This document shows, piece by piece, positions 1 to 10,166 of a DNA stretch of 64,000 bases. The position numbers and the translations under genes were made by a program. This DNA is from Diadema setosum. Lineage: Eukaryota; Echinodermata; Echinoidea; Diadematoida; Diadematidae. The notes under the pieces were generated by a model. That model had not been told where the DNA came from. It was given only the letters and a program-made list of their open reading frames with translations, and made no database searches. The stretch covers positions 17,184,100 through 17,248,099 of the forward strand of contig CM067059.1 of NCBI GenBank assembly GCA_033980235.1, written 5' to 3'. The stretch's first letter is position 1. Every line of letters starts with the position of its first letter.

Positions 1-369
1 GTTCTGATGATAATAAGCTCTGTCTCAAGTCTGCAGCTAGCATTAACTCATTGAGGATGGGCTGATTTTGCTACGTGCAACACACATTTGCCATAGATGC
101 CTGCCAAAGTATACTTGCGACTAGTCTTCAGTGGGTTAACAGAACAATTAAACACCATGTTTAAGTTGGTTTTAGAGAGGGATTGCAAGCACAAATCAAA
201 TTTCACACTGTTTCGATTTTTCAAAAGATATAAACCCTTACCCTCTAGTATTAAACATTCGTCTTCCACTACACATACACAGTTATGATGAAATAACATG
301 ACAACCATAGCAGTTTGAGAGCACTTCTTGGCCAAAATCGTTTCCAACCTAATACATTGTATACTAGTG
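1..369. other. No recognisable feature at left edge
   Basis: AT-rich sequence with only short shadow reading frames. No splice-flanked coding stretch, RNA gene or repeat copy could be recognised here. Confidence 0.4.
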
Positions 370-745
370 TAACATTGTGGTTTTTGCTAAAAGTTTTGGA
401 AAGGTACATTGTCCCTCCATGCCATGACCATTGACCTTGTGGTGACCATCCACTCCCCAAGAGACATCTACCATCCAAGTTTGGTCACAAACGGAGTTAT
501 GGATCAAAAGTTATGACCCATAATAGAAATGCGCCATAAAAACTTAACATTGGGCTCTAAAAGTTCATTGACCCCTTCCTGTGAGCTTTGACCTTGAGGT
601 GACCCTCATATATGGAAAAATGTGAAACTTTGTATGACCCCTCATCCCTCAAAGTTTGATTGCAATTGAAGCCCAGAGTAAGAGTTGTTGAAGTTTTTGT
701 AGCGTTACGGACAGATGACGGACGGACGGACGGATGGACGGACGA
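370..745 (+). repeat. Fragment of an AGGTCA/ACGG-type tandem-repeat element
   Basis: The stretch carries two loosely repeated segments around 'gaccttgtggtgacc' and 'gaccttgaggtgacc', about 170 bp apart. It ends in a (GGAC)n microsatellite at about 718-745. The same layout, a tandem repeat with AGGTCA words followed by ACGG repeats, recurs in the element at 18631-20117, so this looks like a related but diverged family. Its left limit is uncertain. Confidence 0.4.
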
Positions 746-916
746 CGATATAGTGAGTTTGTATGATTGGAGTACCCATGGAATCATCCTCCTTCAGTAA
801 TTTTTGAATCTCATTGTTACTGTTTGAAGCTTCAACGGAAATATTATTTGAGTGTACGACAAGCTTACTGTGTTTTAGACATGGCAAGTTGAAACTGTTT
901 ACACGTCATCCTCCTT

Positions 917-3900
917 GTGTCTACATCACTGTTCATACACGAGGTTTCCCTGCGCATGTCAGATAGCCAGGCGGAACCAAGAAATGTTTACTCCTCACCA
1001 CCGAGTATGGAGAAAGGCAATCCAAATGTAACCAGTGAGCTCAATCAATCTCTGCTGTACAGAAGTATGCCATCTTCTAGTGGCTGCAATGTGTACACTT
1101 ATCATTATACCCACCCTTCATCATACACAATGTCGAGTCTGTTATTATCTTCGTACATTGGAATGGGTCAGTACTCATCTCAGCCTACTGAATCTTGGCA
1201 TTACTTTGAACACCTGCCAGGCTCTTCATCTACACACAAGAAAAAAATTTCAGTGTGTAATTCAATCTACTGCACATCAATGGTACTTCTCGTGAGTTCT
1301 GACAATACTATTTTTGCCTACAAAACCGTCCTGGCCTCGCAAGTCTTCCTTACAATGACTCTAATCAACATGTCAGGTGATGTACAATTAAATCCTGGTC
1401 CCCGTCAACCCAAGTATCCTTGCGGCGTGTGCTCCAGAGCAGCTAGATGGAACCAAGACTGCATCGTATGTGACCATTGTGAAACATGGATGCATAGGAC
1501 ATGTATAGATATGAATGAGGACATGTTTCGCATCCTCTCCAATCATCAATCATATTCCTGGTGTTGTGATAACTGTGGCCTCCCAAATTTTGCTTCCAGC
1601 CTGTTTCTTTTATCAAAGTCCTTTGAAGACAGTAACAGATTTTCTTCCTTATCTGATGAGAGTGAGCACACACCACAGCCAAGCATTAGCAGTAATGAGT
1701 CGACCGACTCCTCTGACTCGTCCTTTATCGGTAACCCACTCCATACTTCATCGCCAGTGTTTAATCAACCAAGTAGTCCCCTGTTCAACCAATGTCATGG
1801 AAGACCTGGGCATGCTGGAAAAGGGAATACCAACTCCTCTAAGAAATTAAAAGTTATGATTTTAAATTGTCAGAGTGTAGTTAATAAGTCATGTATTTTA
1901 CATGAAAGCCTGATTACTCACAAACCACACATTATTATCATGACTGAAACCTGGTTGACACCTAGCATCAACACAAGTGAGTTTCTTCCCGCTGACTACA
2001 CTGCTTACAGAAAAGACAGGAGAGCGGGGAAAGGTGGTGGAGTCTTGATTGCGGTCAGGAACGACCTAATCGCCATCGAAATTGAAGAGCTGAATGTAGA
2101 TGCTGAAATCCTCTGGATAAAAATACAGATATTTAATAGGAAGCCAATTTATATTGGAGTCTTCTATCGACCCCCAAGCTCTGGTACTGAACCACTGCAA
2201 CAGCTGCGTGCCTCACTTGAAAAGATTGATTTCTCTAAAAACCCTACTATTTGGTTGGGGGGCGACTTTAACATCCCTGATATAGACTGGGACAGTATGT
2301 GTCGGAAATCTGCAAATGCCTGCACGTATCCTAGAGACATATCCACCTCCCTGTTGGACATCATCAATGACTTTTCACTGCACCAAATGGCTAAAGAAGT
2401 CAACCATGTTCATCAGACAGAAGTGCATCATGTATCAAACATTCTTCAGCTATTTTTAGTCTCCAACCCAGACATCTTTGTGCCACTTCTCACAGCCCCT
2501 GGTTTATGTGACCACTCCATCCTCCTTGCAGAAGCTGATGTGGACCATTCTCCACAACGCCATACCAGACACAAGGTCTACCTTTACCACAAGGCAGATG
2601 TTACCAGTATGAAGCAGGATATCAAAAACTTTCAAGATCCCTTCATCCAAAACTGTGAAGTTAACTCCATTGAGGAGAGCTGGCAAAGCTTCGAAAACTT
2701 TATTCAGAATATCACTGACAAATACATACCTTCCAAACTATCTTCTTCAAGATATAATCTCCCCTGGATGAACTCTCAACTTAAACGCCTCATCCGCAGA
2801 AAGGATAGAGCTTTTCATACAGCTAAAAGAACAGATCGTCTCGCCAACTGGAAACGTTACAGATCATTAAGATCAGTTGTCCGTAAGGCTCTTCGCAAGG
2901 CAGAAGCACAGTATATGTCGAACACCATCTTTGAGTCACTGCGTTCCAACCCTAAGAAATTCTGGTCGTATATCAAAACCAAACATTGCAATCGTTGCGG
3001 AATCCCTGCCTTGCAAAAAGGACAAAAAGGAGAGAATCTGGTCACTCACCCTGCTGGCAAAGCTGAACTACTGAATAAAGAATACCAATCAGTATTCACA
3101 AAAGAAGGCCGTGGACCCATCCCTGGACTAAGAGGTGCGAATCTACCACCCATCACAACTCTCCTGATCAATCCTGATGGAGTCTTGAAGCTACTAGAGG
3201 GATTATCACCACACAAGGCCCCTGGTCCTGACGGAATCCTACCCTTCGTGCTGAAACAGTGTGCTCCAGAATTAACACCCATACTCACAAAATTGTATAA
3301 TACTAGCATCCAAAGAGGTACACTTCCCAGCGGATGGCTGAGGGCCAACATCACCCCAGTATTTAAAAATGGGAAGCGCTCAGATCCAACAAATTACAGG
3401 CCGATATCACTGACATCAGTCTGCTGTAAAATTCTGGAACATATAGTATATAGTCATGTTATAAATCATCTTGAGGACCACAATGTTTTATCTGATTATC
3501 AACACGGATTTAGATCCAAAAGATCCTGTGAAACCCAACTGATTACCACCATCCAAAGCATCTCGGATGCCTGTGATAACCCAAGTGTCAAGCAAGTGGA
3601 TGCTATCTTACTGGATTTCGCTAGAGCTTTTGACACTGTGCCACACCGTAGATTATTGAAGAAGATCACCCACTATGGAATCACAGGGAGTCTGCACAAG
3701 TGGATATCCGCATTTCTTACAAAACGAGAGCAATCAGTAGTCATCGAAGGGGCAAAGTCCAGTCCTGCTCAGGTAACTTCAGGTGTCCCACAGGGGACAG
3801 TCCTTGGACCCCTATTATTCCTAATATACATCAATGATCTTCCATCTGGAATTGAGTCCAAAGTATGTCTTTATGCCGATGACTGTATTCTATACCATGA

Positions 3901-4687
3901 AATCCGTTCACCGTCAGATGGTGCTGTTCTCCAAAATGACCTCCAGCGCCTAGAAAAGTGGGCTAAAACGTGGCTAATGTCATTCAAATTGCCAAAATGC
4001 CAGATGATCCACTTCACAAAAAGGCGTACCATTATTCCAACTTCATATACACTCTACGGTCATCGCCTTGCAGAGGTGTCACAACACAAGTATTTGGGAA
4101 TAACCCTGTCATCGGATCTGAAATGGAATACACATATTGACAACATCACCAACAAAGCAAGCAGTATGCTCGGATTTCTACGGCGTAACCTCCATAGAGC
4201 CCCTCTTAATGTCAAAGTGCAGGCATATAAGAGTTTAGTCCGCCCTCACCTGGAGTACTGTAGCCCTGTTTGGGACCCGCACACTTTGAGGCATATTCAA
4301 AAAGTAGAAGCTATACAAAGGAAAGCTGCCCGTTTCATAACCAACGATTACAATTATGGAAGCTCTGTTACAACCATGCTCCAGAATATCAAACTACCTA
4401 CCCTGGAACATAGGCGTCATATGAACAGTATCATATCCATGCATAAAATAATCTATGGCCTGGTTGATTTGCCCTTCGAAAGACATGGTGAATTCAACCC
4501 TGAACCACTTAGAAGGACCAGGAGTTGGAAGCCTCTTCAAATTAAGCTCCCTACTTCCAGAACTGATCTCCATCTACACTCATTCTTCCCAAGAACCACC
4601 AGATACTGGAATTCTTTACCACAAGCAATAACCAATATAGCTGATCCACGTTTATTTAAAGATACACTATCCAAACATTTTGAGTAA
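917..4687 (+). CDS. LINE polyprotein: 2A-like motif, PHD finger, APE endonuclease, reverse transcriptase
   Basis: The 1256-residue ORF is intact. Residues 1-153 are an unassigned N-terminal region with a hydrophobic stretch at about 121-150. Residues 154-162 read GDVQLNPGP, a 2A-like ribosome-skipping motif. Residues 168-222 hold a Cys/His-rich PHD-like zinc finger (CGVC, CDHC, WMHRTC, CCDNC). An APE-type endonuclease starts near residue 311 (LNCQSVVNK, TETWL, GGDFN at 448-452, CDHS at 531-534). The reverse transcriptase follows (KAPGPDG near 767, DFARAFD near 900, GVPQGTVLGPLLF near 956, YADD at 986-989). The C-terminus (RPHLEYCSPVWDP, RYWNSLP) is complete. The protein would nick target DNA and copy the element RNA in the nucleus. 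One endonuclease position looks non-canonical: LQLFLVSNP where LDL is usual. The first ATG at 917 was used; the true start could be internal. Confidence 0.9.
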   Translation: MSTSLFIHEVSLRMSDSQAEPRNVYSSPPSMEKGNPNVTSELNQSLLYRSMPSSSGCNVYTYHYTHPSSYTMSSLLLSSYIGMGQYSSQPTESWHYFEHLPGSSSTHKKKISVCNSIYCTSMVLLVSSDNTIFAYKTVLASQVFLTMTLINMSGDVQLNPGPRQPKYPCGVCSRAARWNQDCIVCDHCETWMHRTCIDMNEDMFRILSNHQSYSWCCDNCGLPNFASSLFLLSKSFEDSNRFSSLSDESEHTPQPSISSNESTDSSDSSFIGNPLHTSSPVFNQPSSPLFNQCHGRPGHAGKGNTNSSKKLKVMILNCQSVVNKSCILHESLITHKPHIIIMTETWLTPSINTSEFLPADYTAYRKDRRAGKGGGVLIAVRNDLIAIEIEELNVDAEILWIKIQIFNRKPIYIGVFYRPPSSGTEPLQQLRASLEKIDFSKNPTIWLGGDFNIPDIDWDSMCRKSANACTYPRDISTSLLDIINDFSLHQMAKEVNHVHQTEVHHVSNILQLFLVSNPDIFVPLLTAPGLCDHSILLAEADVDHSPQRHTRHKVYLYHKADVTSMKQDIKNFQDPFIQNCEVNSIEESWQSFENFIQNITDKYIPSKLSSSRYNLPWMNSQLKRLIRRKDRAFHTAKRTDRLANWKRYRSLRSVVRKALRKAEAQYMSNTIFESLRSNPKKFWSYIKTKHCNRCGIPALQKGQKGENLVTHPAGKAELLNKEYQSVFTKEGRGPIPGLRGANLPPITTLLINPDGVLKLLEGLSPHKAPGPDGILPFVLKQCAPELTPILTKLYNTSIQRGTLPSGWLRANITPVFKNGKRSDPTNYRPISLTSVCCKILEHIVYSHVINHLEDHNVLSDYQHGFRSKRSCETQLITTIQSISDACDNPSVKQVDAILLDFARAFDTVPHRRLLKKITHYGITGSLHKWISAFLTKREQSVVIEGAKSSPAQVTSGVPQGTVLGPLLFLIYINDLPSGIESKVCLYADDCILYHEIRSPSDGAVLQNDLQRLEKWAKTWLMSFKLPKCQMIHFTKRRTIIPTSYTLYGHRLAEVSQHKYLGITLSSDLKWNTHIDNITNKASSMLGFLRRNLHRAPLNVKVQAYKSLVRPHLEYCSPVWDPHTLRHIQKVEAIQRKAARFITNDYNYGSSVTTMLQNIKLPTLEHRRHMNSIISMHKIIYGLVDLPFERHGEFNPEPLRRTRSWKPLQIKLPTSRTDLHLHSFFPRTTRYWNSLPQAITNIADPRLFKDTLSKHFE

Positions 4688-4777
4688 TGTCCCTCCTACC
4701 ATGACCTATGAACCAAAGTTGAGTGTTGCTCTACCAGGGCTGATCAACGTACACCATCAAGATCAAGATCAAGATCA
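917..4777 (+). mobile_element. CR1/L2-type non-LTR retrotransposon (LINE)
   Basis: One long open reading frame with an APE-type endonuclease and a reverse transcriptase is followed by a short 3' region ending in a (GATCAA)n tail at about 4757-4777. A simple-repeat 3' tail in place of poly(A) is typical of the CR1/L2 supergroup. The 5' limit is not visible: a 5' UTR may begin somewhere in 750-916, so the element may be slightly longer than given. No clear target-site duplication was found. The uninterrupted ORF suggests a young insertion. Confidence 0.85.
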
Positions 4778-4830
4778 AGACGGCGGGATGGACGAACGAC
4801 GGACGGACAGACGCCGCAGGCGATCCCTTA

Positions 4831-5201
4831 TATCCCTTTCATAAACTCATCCTCCAATTATCCGCCTAAGAATTATGCGGACATTTCAATAAAAAATGCG
4901 TTCACAAACTCTGAAAATTATCCGCATTATTTTTACGAGCGCCCGTCCTGAAAAAGGCGGATAATCGTCATGGTGACTGCATACGTCCCTCCTGCGGGAA
5001 AGACAGGTGACGTTTTGACCGCACCCCGGCAATTATCCGCATAACTTTGGATTTGCGTTCACAAACTCCAAATCTGGTCCCGATGCTGCTATTATGCGGA
5101 TAATAGAAGGGTCGAAAAAAGCGGATAATTCTTCCCCCGCTCCAATTTTACGACCAAATGATGCGGATATTATCCGCATAATTAAGTTTATGAAAGGGGT
5201 A
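4831..5201. mobile_element. MITE with TTA target-site duplication (PIF/Harbinger type)
   Basis: The ends are inverted: TATCCCTTTCATAAACT at the left and the complement of TACCCCTTTCATAAACT at the right. Direct TTA copies flank them at 4828-4830 and 5202-5204. The interior repeats the words TTATCCGC and GCGGATAA many times on both strands, as subterminal transposase-binding motifs would. At 371 bp there is no coding capacity. A 3-bp TWA duplication is the hallmark of PIF/Harbinger. A lone left end of the same family sits at 50908. Confidence 0.75.
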
Positions 5202-5216
5202 TTAGTCTCCCCTCAC

Positions 5217-5373
5217 CTCCGGTGGGCTTGACAAAAACAACTCACTGGCATCTTTAATCTTGTGTAGGAATGGACTGGCCTCTCCATATACATACAATTT
5301 CTGAGAGCTATCCAGAGAAACATATTTTTCTCCCTTGGCTTGCCTGCTGTGACGATCACTACACCTCAGCTTC
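5217..5373 (-). CDS. Possible single exon of an unidentified minus-strand gene
   Basis: On the minus strand an open stretch ends at a strong donor (CCGGAG|GTGAGG) and begins after AG acceptors in 'atcagctggcag'. The peptide includes KLRCSDRHSRQAKGEKY and YGEASPFLHKIKDASELF, which has a protein-like composition unlike the repeat-derived frames nearby. No family was recognised and no partner exon was found. The MITE at 4831-5201 starts only about 15 bp into the putative intron. Coding status is a guess from splice signals and composition. Confidence 0.3.
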
Positions 5374-6735
5374 CTGCCAGCTGATATATTTGTTATGACA
5401 AGTGCTCTACAGCTGATACTTGTGCAGTGCAATTGTTTTGGAGAGGTATCCTGTCCACTGCTGTCAGCATAAGATATATGGCTTATCACTTGATCTGTAT
5501 GTATACAGTGCATTGATGGCATTGCATTTTGTATCATCAAAGGTCATGCATCGCATGCATCTCACAAAGGTCAGCACAATATCAGGTTACACCATAACAA
5601 ATGACTTGAAGAGTAGTGCAGTGTACACCATCACACAATATGCACTGAAAACATCCAAAGGTAAATCCTACAAGAGAAAGTATTGATAATGGTGTCATGC
5701 TGATCATCACCTGGTGTTTGTGTAATCATATAGGCCTATAGGGCACATATTACAAGATCACCCATTCCTTGGCAAGACAGCGAAGCACTGTTATGTTCTA
5801 TCATTTGCAACAAAGGATGACATAAAACACAAAACAACAAATTGCCATTGCTCTACTAAACTTTACAGATTACAGAACGCTAATACAATGTATGTAGACC
5901 TCTTACTCACTATGGCAAAGCATTGCTAAAGAATACTCAATGGTAAACCATACCATGAGTTCACACAACAAATACAGTTTTCTTGTAAGGTTCATCCATC
6001 ATCTATGACTAATCACAAGATCCAAATTTTGTCATGTCAACATTGTGACATCCCTTACTCAAACTTCCCTCTTTTTGATATATACCCGGATATCTACATG
6101 CATAGATGGAGCTGAAAAAAGATGCTTTATGTGTTTGAAAAGAAAAGGAATCAACATTTCAGTAAAATACAGTCTTATAGTTTTCAATACTAACTTTGAA
6201 AATCAGGAAATTTTACAAAATTATCTGTGATTATAGACTACAAGTTCACACGATTTGCCACTGGCAGCATGACTCGGTCTAGGCACAAGGTGATTCATCT
6301 TAATATGGGTGCTATAAATATCAGAGCAAGGCATGTTCATGAGAAAAGAAGCACTTTGTTAATTACCCAATTCTGTTGCAACTATCATTTGCAATTATTG
6401 TATTTTTGTATTTCACTTCCTCTATTTTGTCTAGTTCCTGTATCAACTGGTATAAGAAAAAAAAATAGCATTTTAAATGTCAATCAAAATCATTCAGCCA
6501 CTTTTAACCTCTAAGACTATGAACAAGTTTATGTGTTGTCAATTCAAGGAAATAAATTGTGTCCAATTCAGATCTCACCTTGTACTCAATGTTTCCTTCT
6601 GCAGCCTGTTAAAAATAAAGAAAACAGAGCAATGTTATGAATCACATGGGTATCAGGGTGTGTACAGTTCTGGTCGAGGTGAGGATTTAGCATTTTGTCT
6701 GTGAGAAAATCAATAAAAAAATTATGCTGTAAAGT
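5374..6735. other. Intergenic, nothing recognised
   Basis: AT-rich sequence with short frames only. No repeat copy seen elsewhere in the window and no convincing exon were found. Confidence 0.4.
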
Positions 6736-6739
6736 TCAT

Positions 6740-8472
6740 ATGCATTGCCAATATGCTCATTTTAAGGCATTATGGCTACTTCTAGAATCAGGTCAAGGTC
6801 AAACGATGTGGATATGATTTTAGATACTATTTGGAGCTTAAAATAGAACAAAAATGGAAGATGATTTGCAACTATCAGCTAAGGCATTATTAATAATGTC
6901 AGATGTAAGTTGGTAAAAACATCATGAATATTTGAAATTTGAACAAATTATCAATTTTATGTTTTTCAGCTGTATTTTCAAGGTCATTATCATATTCCAC
7001 ATATCAGTTCATACCAGATCCTCTAAATACTTGTTACAGACTACCAATACTGCAAATATAACCATTATCAGGCATTCTGTCTGAGAGAAAATTGATTTTG
7101 AAATATGGTGTAAATCTTGTGTGTCGGGAATATGCTAATATTATAGAATTTTTTTTTTTTTTTTTCTGGAGGCGCACACAGTTATCAATTATTGTACCAT
7201 TGCATCAAATGTATTTTTCTTTTCTTTTCTTTCTTCTTCTTTTGTTACTGTTAACGCTGATTTTGTTAATGCTATTGTGTTTTCTAGTCTATTTGTATGA
7301 GTAGCAAAAAAGCGCTTAGAAACGTCAGTATGAAGCGCCATTAAAATGCAATTATTATTATTATTATTATTATTACAGCTATTTTTCAGAACAATGTCAA
7401 GGTCAAAAGATCTGGAGATGACTTGAAATATTATTTGTAGCTTGAAATAGAATAAAAATGGAGCATGATTTGCAGTTCTCAGTTTTAAGTCACCATCAAT
7501 ATAGAAAGGGCACACAACTAAAAATCAATGTAAACACACTTTAACACCATTATGGTTACAGAAAATTGACCGATTTATTGTTTTTTGTGATTTTCAGCTG
7601 CATTTTCAAGGTCATTGCCAATAAGACTCAACGATTTGTGATGTATACCCTTTTGGTACTACTTACAGTCTATCATCCCACACGATACCATTGTGTCTTG
7701 GCACTTCATCTCTTATTTATCACAATTTGAAATGTGCTTAAAATCTCACATGTCATTTTACGTGAATTTTTGGATGTTTATGACCATTTTTTAATGCACA
7801 AACCAGCTATTAAACATTTCGGTAACAAAATTTTTTTCATAACCCATGAAAATATAGGTAAATGTCTATCAATACACAAAAATTGGTGTCGCTCCTCGAT
7901 GGGACTAGTGGTGATTTGTGACCTTGAACTTGGCAACTTTTTGAAAAAATCCAACTGTGAGGGCGCCCTACGAGAAAACGACGCATACTTTTTGGCCGTG
8001 TTTTGGTAGGTCTGTAGAGCAAGTAAGAGTCTTTAAATATGCATAATATTGGATTCTAAGCTAATTGAATTCTGAAGTTATCAGCTTCCAAACATGCACC
8101 CAAAAATGTTAGCTTTGACGCTTAACACCATTTTCGGTGACCTCTTGCGCAATAGCGGAAAGTCATATCCGCGCCATAATATTATGTGCATGTTAGGATC
8201 ACAAAGTTCTTCCAGTTTACAGAAAATGAGCAATGTAACTCATCTAACTTGGCTGCAGCAGTCAATCAAAAATTGCAAATTTTATTTAAACTCGATTGTT
8301 TGACCACGCATTGGTTGCTAAGGGAGGCTGTATCTTAGCAACCGTTTGACCTTAGGGCAAAATATTTCAGAATCTTCCGTCAGACACTTGGGGGAACATT
8401 TGGTGCGAGTTTAAAGAAAATCGAAGGGGGTCGGGTTAGCAGCATTGGTTGATTTGACGTGGATTGACCCGG
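6740..8472. repeat. Tandem-repeat element with end shared with the window's right edge
   Basis: Two related units lie at about 6780-7135 and 7385-7745. Both contain AAGGTCAAA, 'ttcagctg.attttcaaggtcatt' and 'ggag.atgat' words, with a T-rich and (ATT)n stretch between them. The first unit matches 63800-64000 in the same orientation. The right end, about 8190-8472, is an inverted copy of 62836-63100. An element with long inverted ends and internal tandem units would explain both. It stops at 'ccacgtcaaatcaacc' (inverted) next to a G-run. Confidence 0.6.
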
Positions 8473-8516
8473 GGGGGGGGGGGGGGGGGGGTAATCCCCC
8501 CCCCCCCCCCCCCCCC
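8471..8516. repeat. Back-to-back G21 and C21 homopolymers
   Basis: A run of 21 G is followed by TAAT and then 21 C. It abuts the end of the preceding repeat and could form a G-quadruplex or a hairpin. Length is prone to assembly error. Confidence 0.9.
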
Positions 8517-8519
8517 ACC

Positions 8520-8979
8520 AAACACCCTTCCTGCGTTCGGTCACTTTTTTTTTTCTTTGTCGTCACAAGGATGCTGATGGGGATGCTTCAAATTTCAACC
8601 AATCCCTGTAAACTGTTGTCACTCTTCTGCAATCTGATAGACTGGGATAGATAGGGGTCCAGATCATGATCTAGTGGAACAGGGGCTGAAGTTCATCATT
8701 CAAAGGTGGTATTTCTATATGTTAGTCAAATATGAAAGGTATTCCATTTTCCTTTTTGTATTTTCATGATTAAATATGGGGCCTAATAATGTTTAACTTA
8801 GTGTTTTTCCTAGTGCTCTAAATGTAAAATGCAAATTTTAAACATGATTTCTTTTTCAAGACCTTTTTTTTAATACTAGCTTCCACTCATCCCCTACCCC
8901 AGTCTGTTGCTTTAATTTTGCTTCATCTTCACAAGGCAAGGATGTTGTTGGGATGCTTCTGATTTAAAGCAATCCCTAC
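8520..8979. other. Intergenic, nothing recognised
   Basis: AT-rich single-copy-looking sequence. The word 'aaggatg.tg.tgggatgcttc' occurs twice (about 8567 and 8937), hinting at an old duplication of about 370 bp. Confidence 0.35.
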
Positions 8980-9440
8980 TAGTTGGGGGCCTAAGGGCTC
9001 AAAATGGGTTGTTTGGTTCAGATTCTTCCAAAAGCACCAAATTTGGCTCATAGGTCCCTTGTACCATACTCTTTCGATTTTTGATGGGCGCCAAGACTAA
9101 AAACCCTTGGGACCGCCATATTGGTGGAATCCAATATGGCCGTCATCCGGGTTAAAGGTCAGCTGCAGTTACAAATTGAAAATAATGATTAATGTTATGA
9201 ATCCCATGTGGAAGATATTACGGGGTTAGAGAATGTGATTCTAAATATCATTTCTGCAATTCAAGGTCACTATCACCTCTCAAGGTCACTTTCAAGGTCA
9301 AATAAGGGTCAAATCAGGCATTTTGTGCATTTTTCGAAATGGTGTCTGTGAGCATTCAACTGCAATTCACTGGTACCCCTAATTCTGTCTCATTTGTCGC
9401 CTCTTCCATACTCCTTCAATGGTCAATTAGGGACAAGAGC
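8980..9440. repeat. Dispersed repeat, inverted relative to the copy at 13040-13870
   Basis: The left terminus TAGTTGGGGGCCTAAGGG and the block with 'ttttgatgggcgccaaga', 'ccgccatattgg' and 'ccaatatggcc' match the reverse complement of 13690-13868. It includes several AAGGTCA words. The right limit is approximate. Confidence 0.6.
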
Positions 9441-9487
9441 GGTTTCATCCCCCTACATATCAATAATGATTATGACAAATAAATGAA

Positions 9488-9492
<5 letters not shown>

Positions 9493-9546
<54 letters not shown>
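9493..9546. repeat. (AT)n microsatellite
   Basis: About 27 TA units, interrupted by one T-rich step near the end. A second (AT)n tract lies at about 9681-9720. Confidence 0.95.
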
Positions 9547-9553
<7 letters not shown>

Positions 9554-9675
9554 TGAAATGATTTTGAGCACAGAAAACGGGCTTCCATCGGTTTCGTTTT
9601 CTTTTCTCATTCTCTTTGCTCAAAGGTTTACTATTTATCAATTGTTTCTGGTCCGTTTTACCTTTTTATTGTTTC

Positions 9676-9706
<31 letters not shown>

Positions 9707-9796
9707 CATACATATATATACATGCTTAAATACGACCGCCATCCTATTCCAAGGTGCCGAATGAGGGTGCAATGGCAAAGAAGGTAATAAACACGC

Positions 9797-10166
9797 CTAA
9801 TCTTATTTTGTCCTCGTTTTTCCTTCTGACGAGATAGCTGGATAGCCCGTATGCAACTAGCTGGTCAGTTGTATGTACTTGGGGTGGACCACTTTACTGG
9901 TTTATGCACCTTGAGTTTTCCGGTAACGGAATGCCGATTCGGGATCTTTTCATGTGTCTGGGTTTGTGATTCTTTCACACAAGGGACTTCCACTTTTTAT
10001 ATCCAAGTGATGAGGTGCAAAGTGTTGTGCCTCTACTAGAGGGGACAGTATGACAACAGACACCATTGCTAAGCTAGACTTGAGATAAATGGGATTCGAA
10101 CCCGCGCCGGAACACAAGTCTTTAGACCGCAAGCCATACGCTACCGACTGAGCCACCTCGTCACCT
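9797..10166 (-). mobile_element. tRNA-derived SINE, copy 1
   Basis: Read on the minus strand, the head is tRNA-like, with an A box (TGGCTCAGTCGG, 10144-10155) and a B box (GGTTCGAATCC, 10092-10102). It is followed by a body sharing GTCCCCTCTAGTA and 'gatcttttcatgtgt'-like words with the copy at 37236-37578. The head is not a functional tRNA: the anticodon arm region is distorted. RNA polymerase III would transcribe such an element from the internal boxes. The tail boundary is approximate. Confidence 0.75.

Noticed and set aside
8445..8654. Open frame with poly-Gly and poly-Pro
   Set aside because: It comes from the G21/C21 homopolymers and has no other protein-like content.
9483..9764. Open frame rich in Tyr-Ile repeats (also near 38650)
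   Set aside because: Translation of (AT)n microsatellites.
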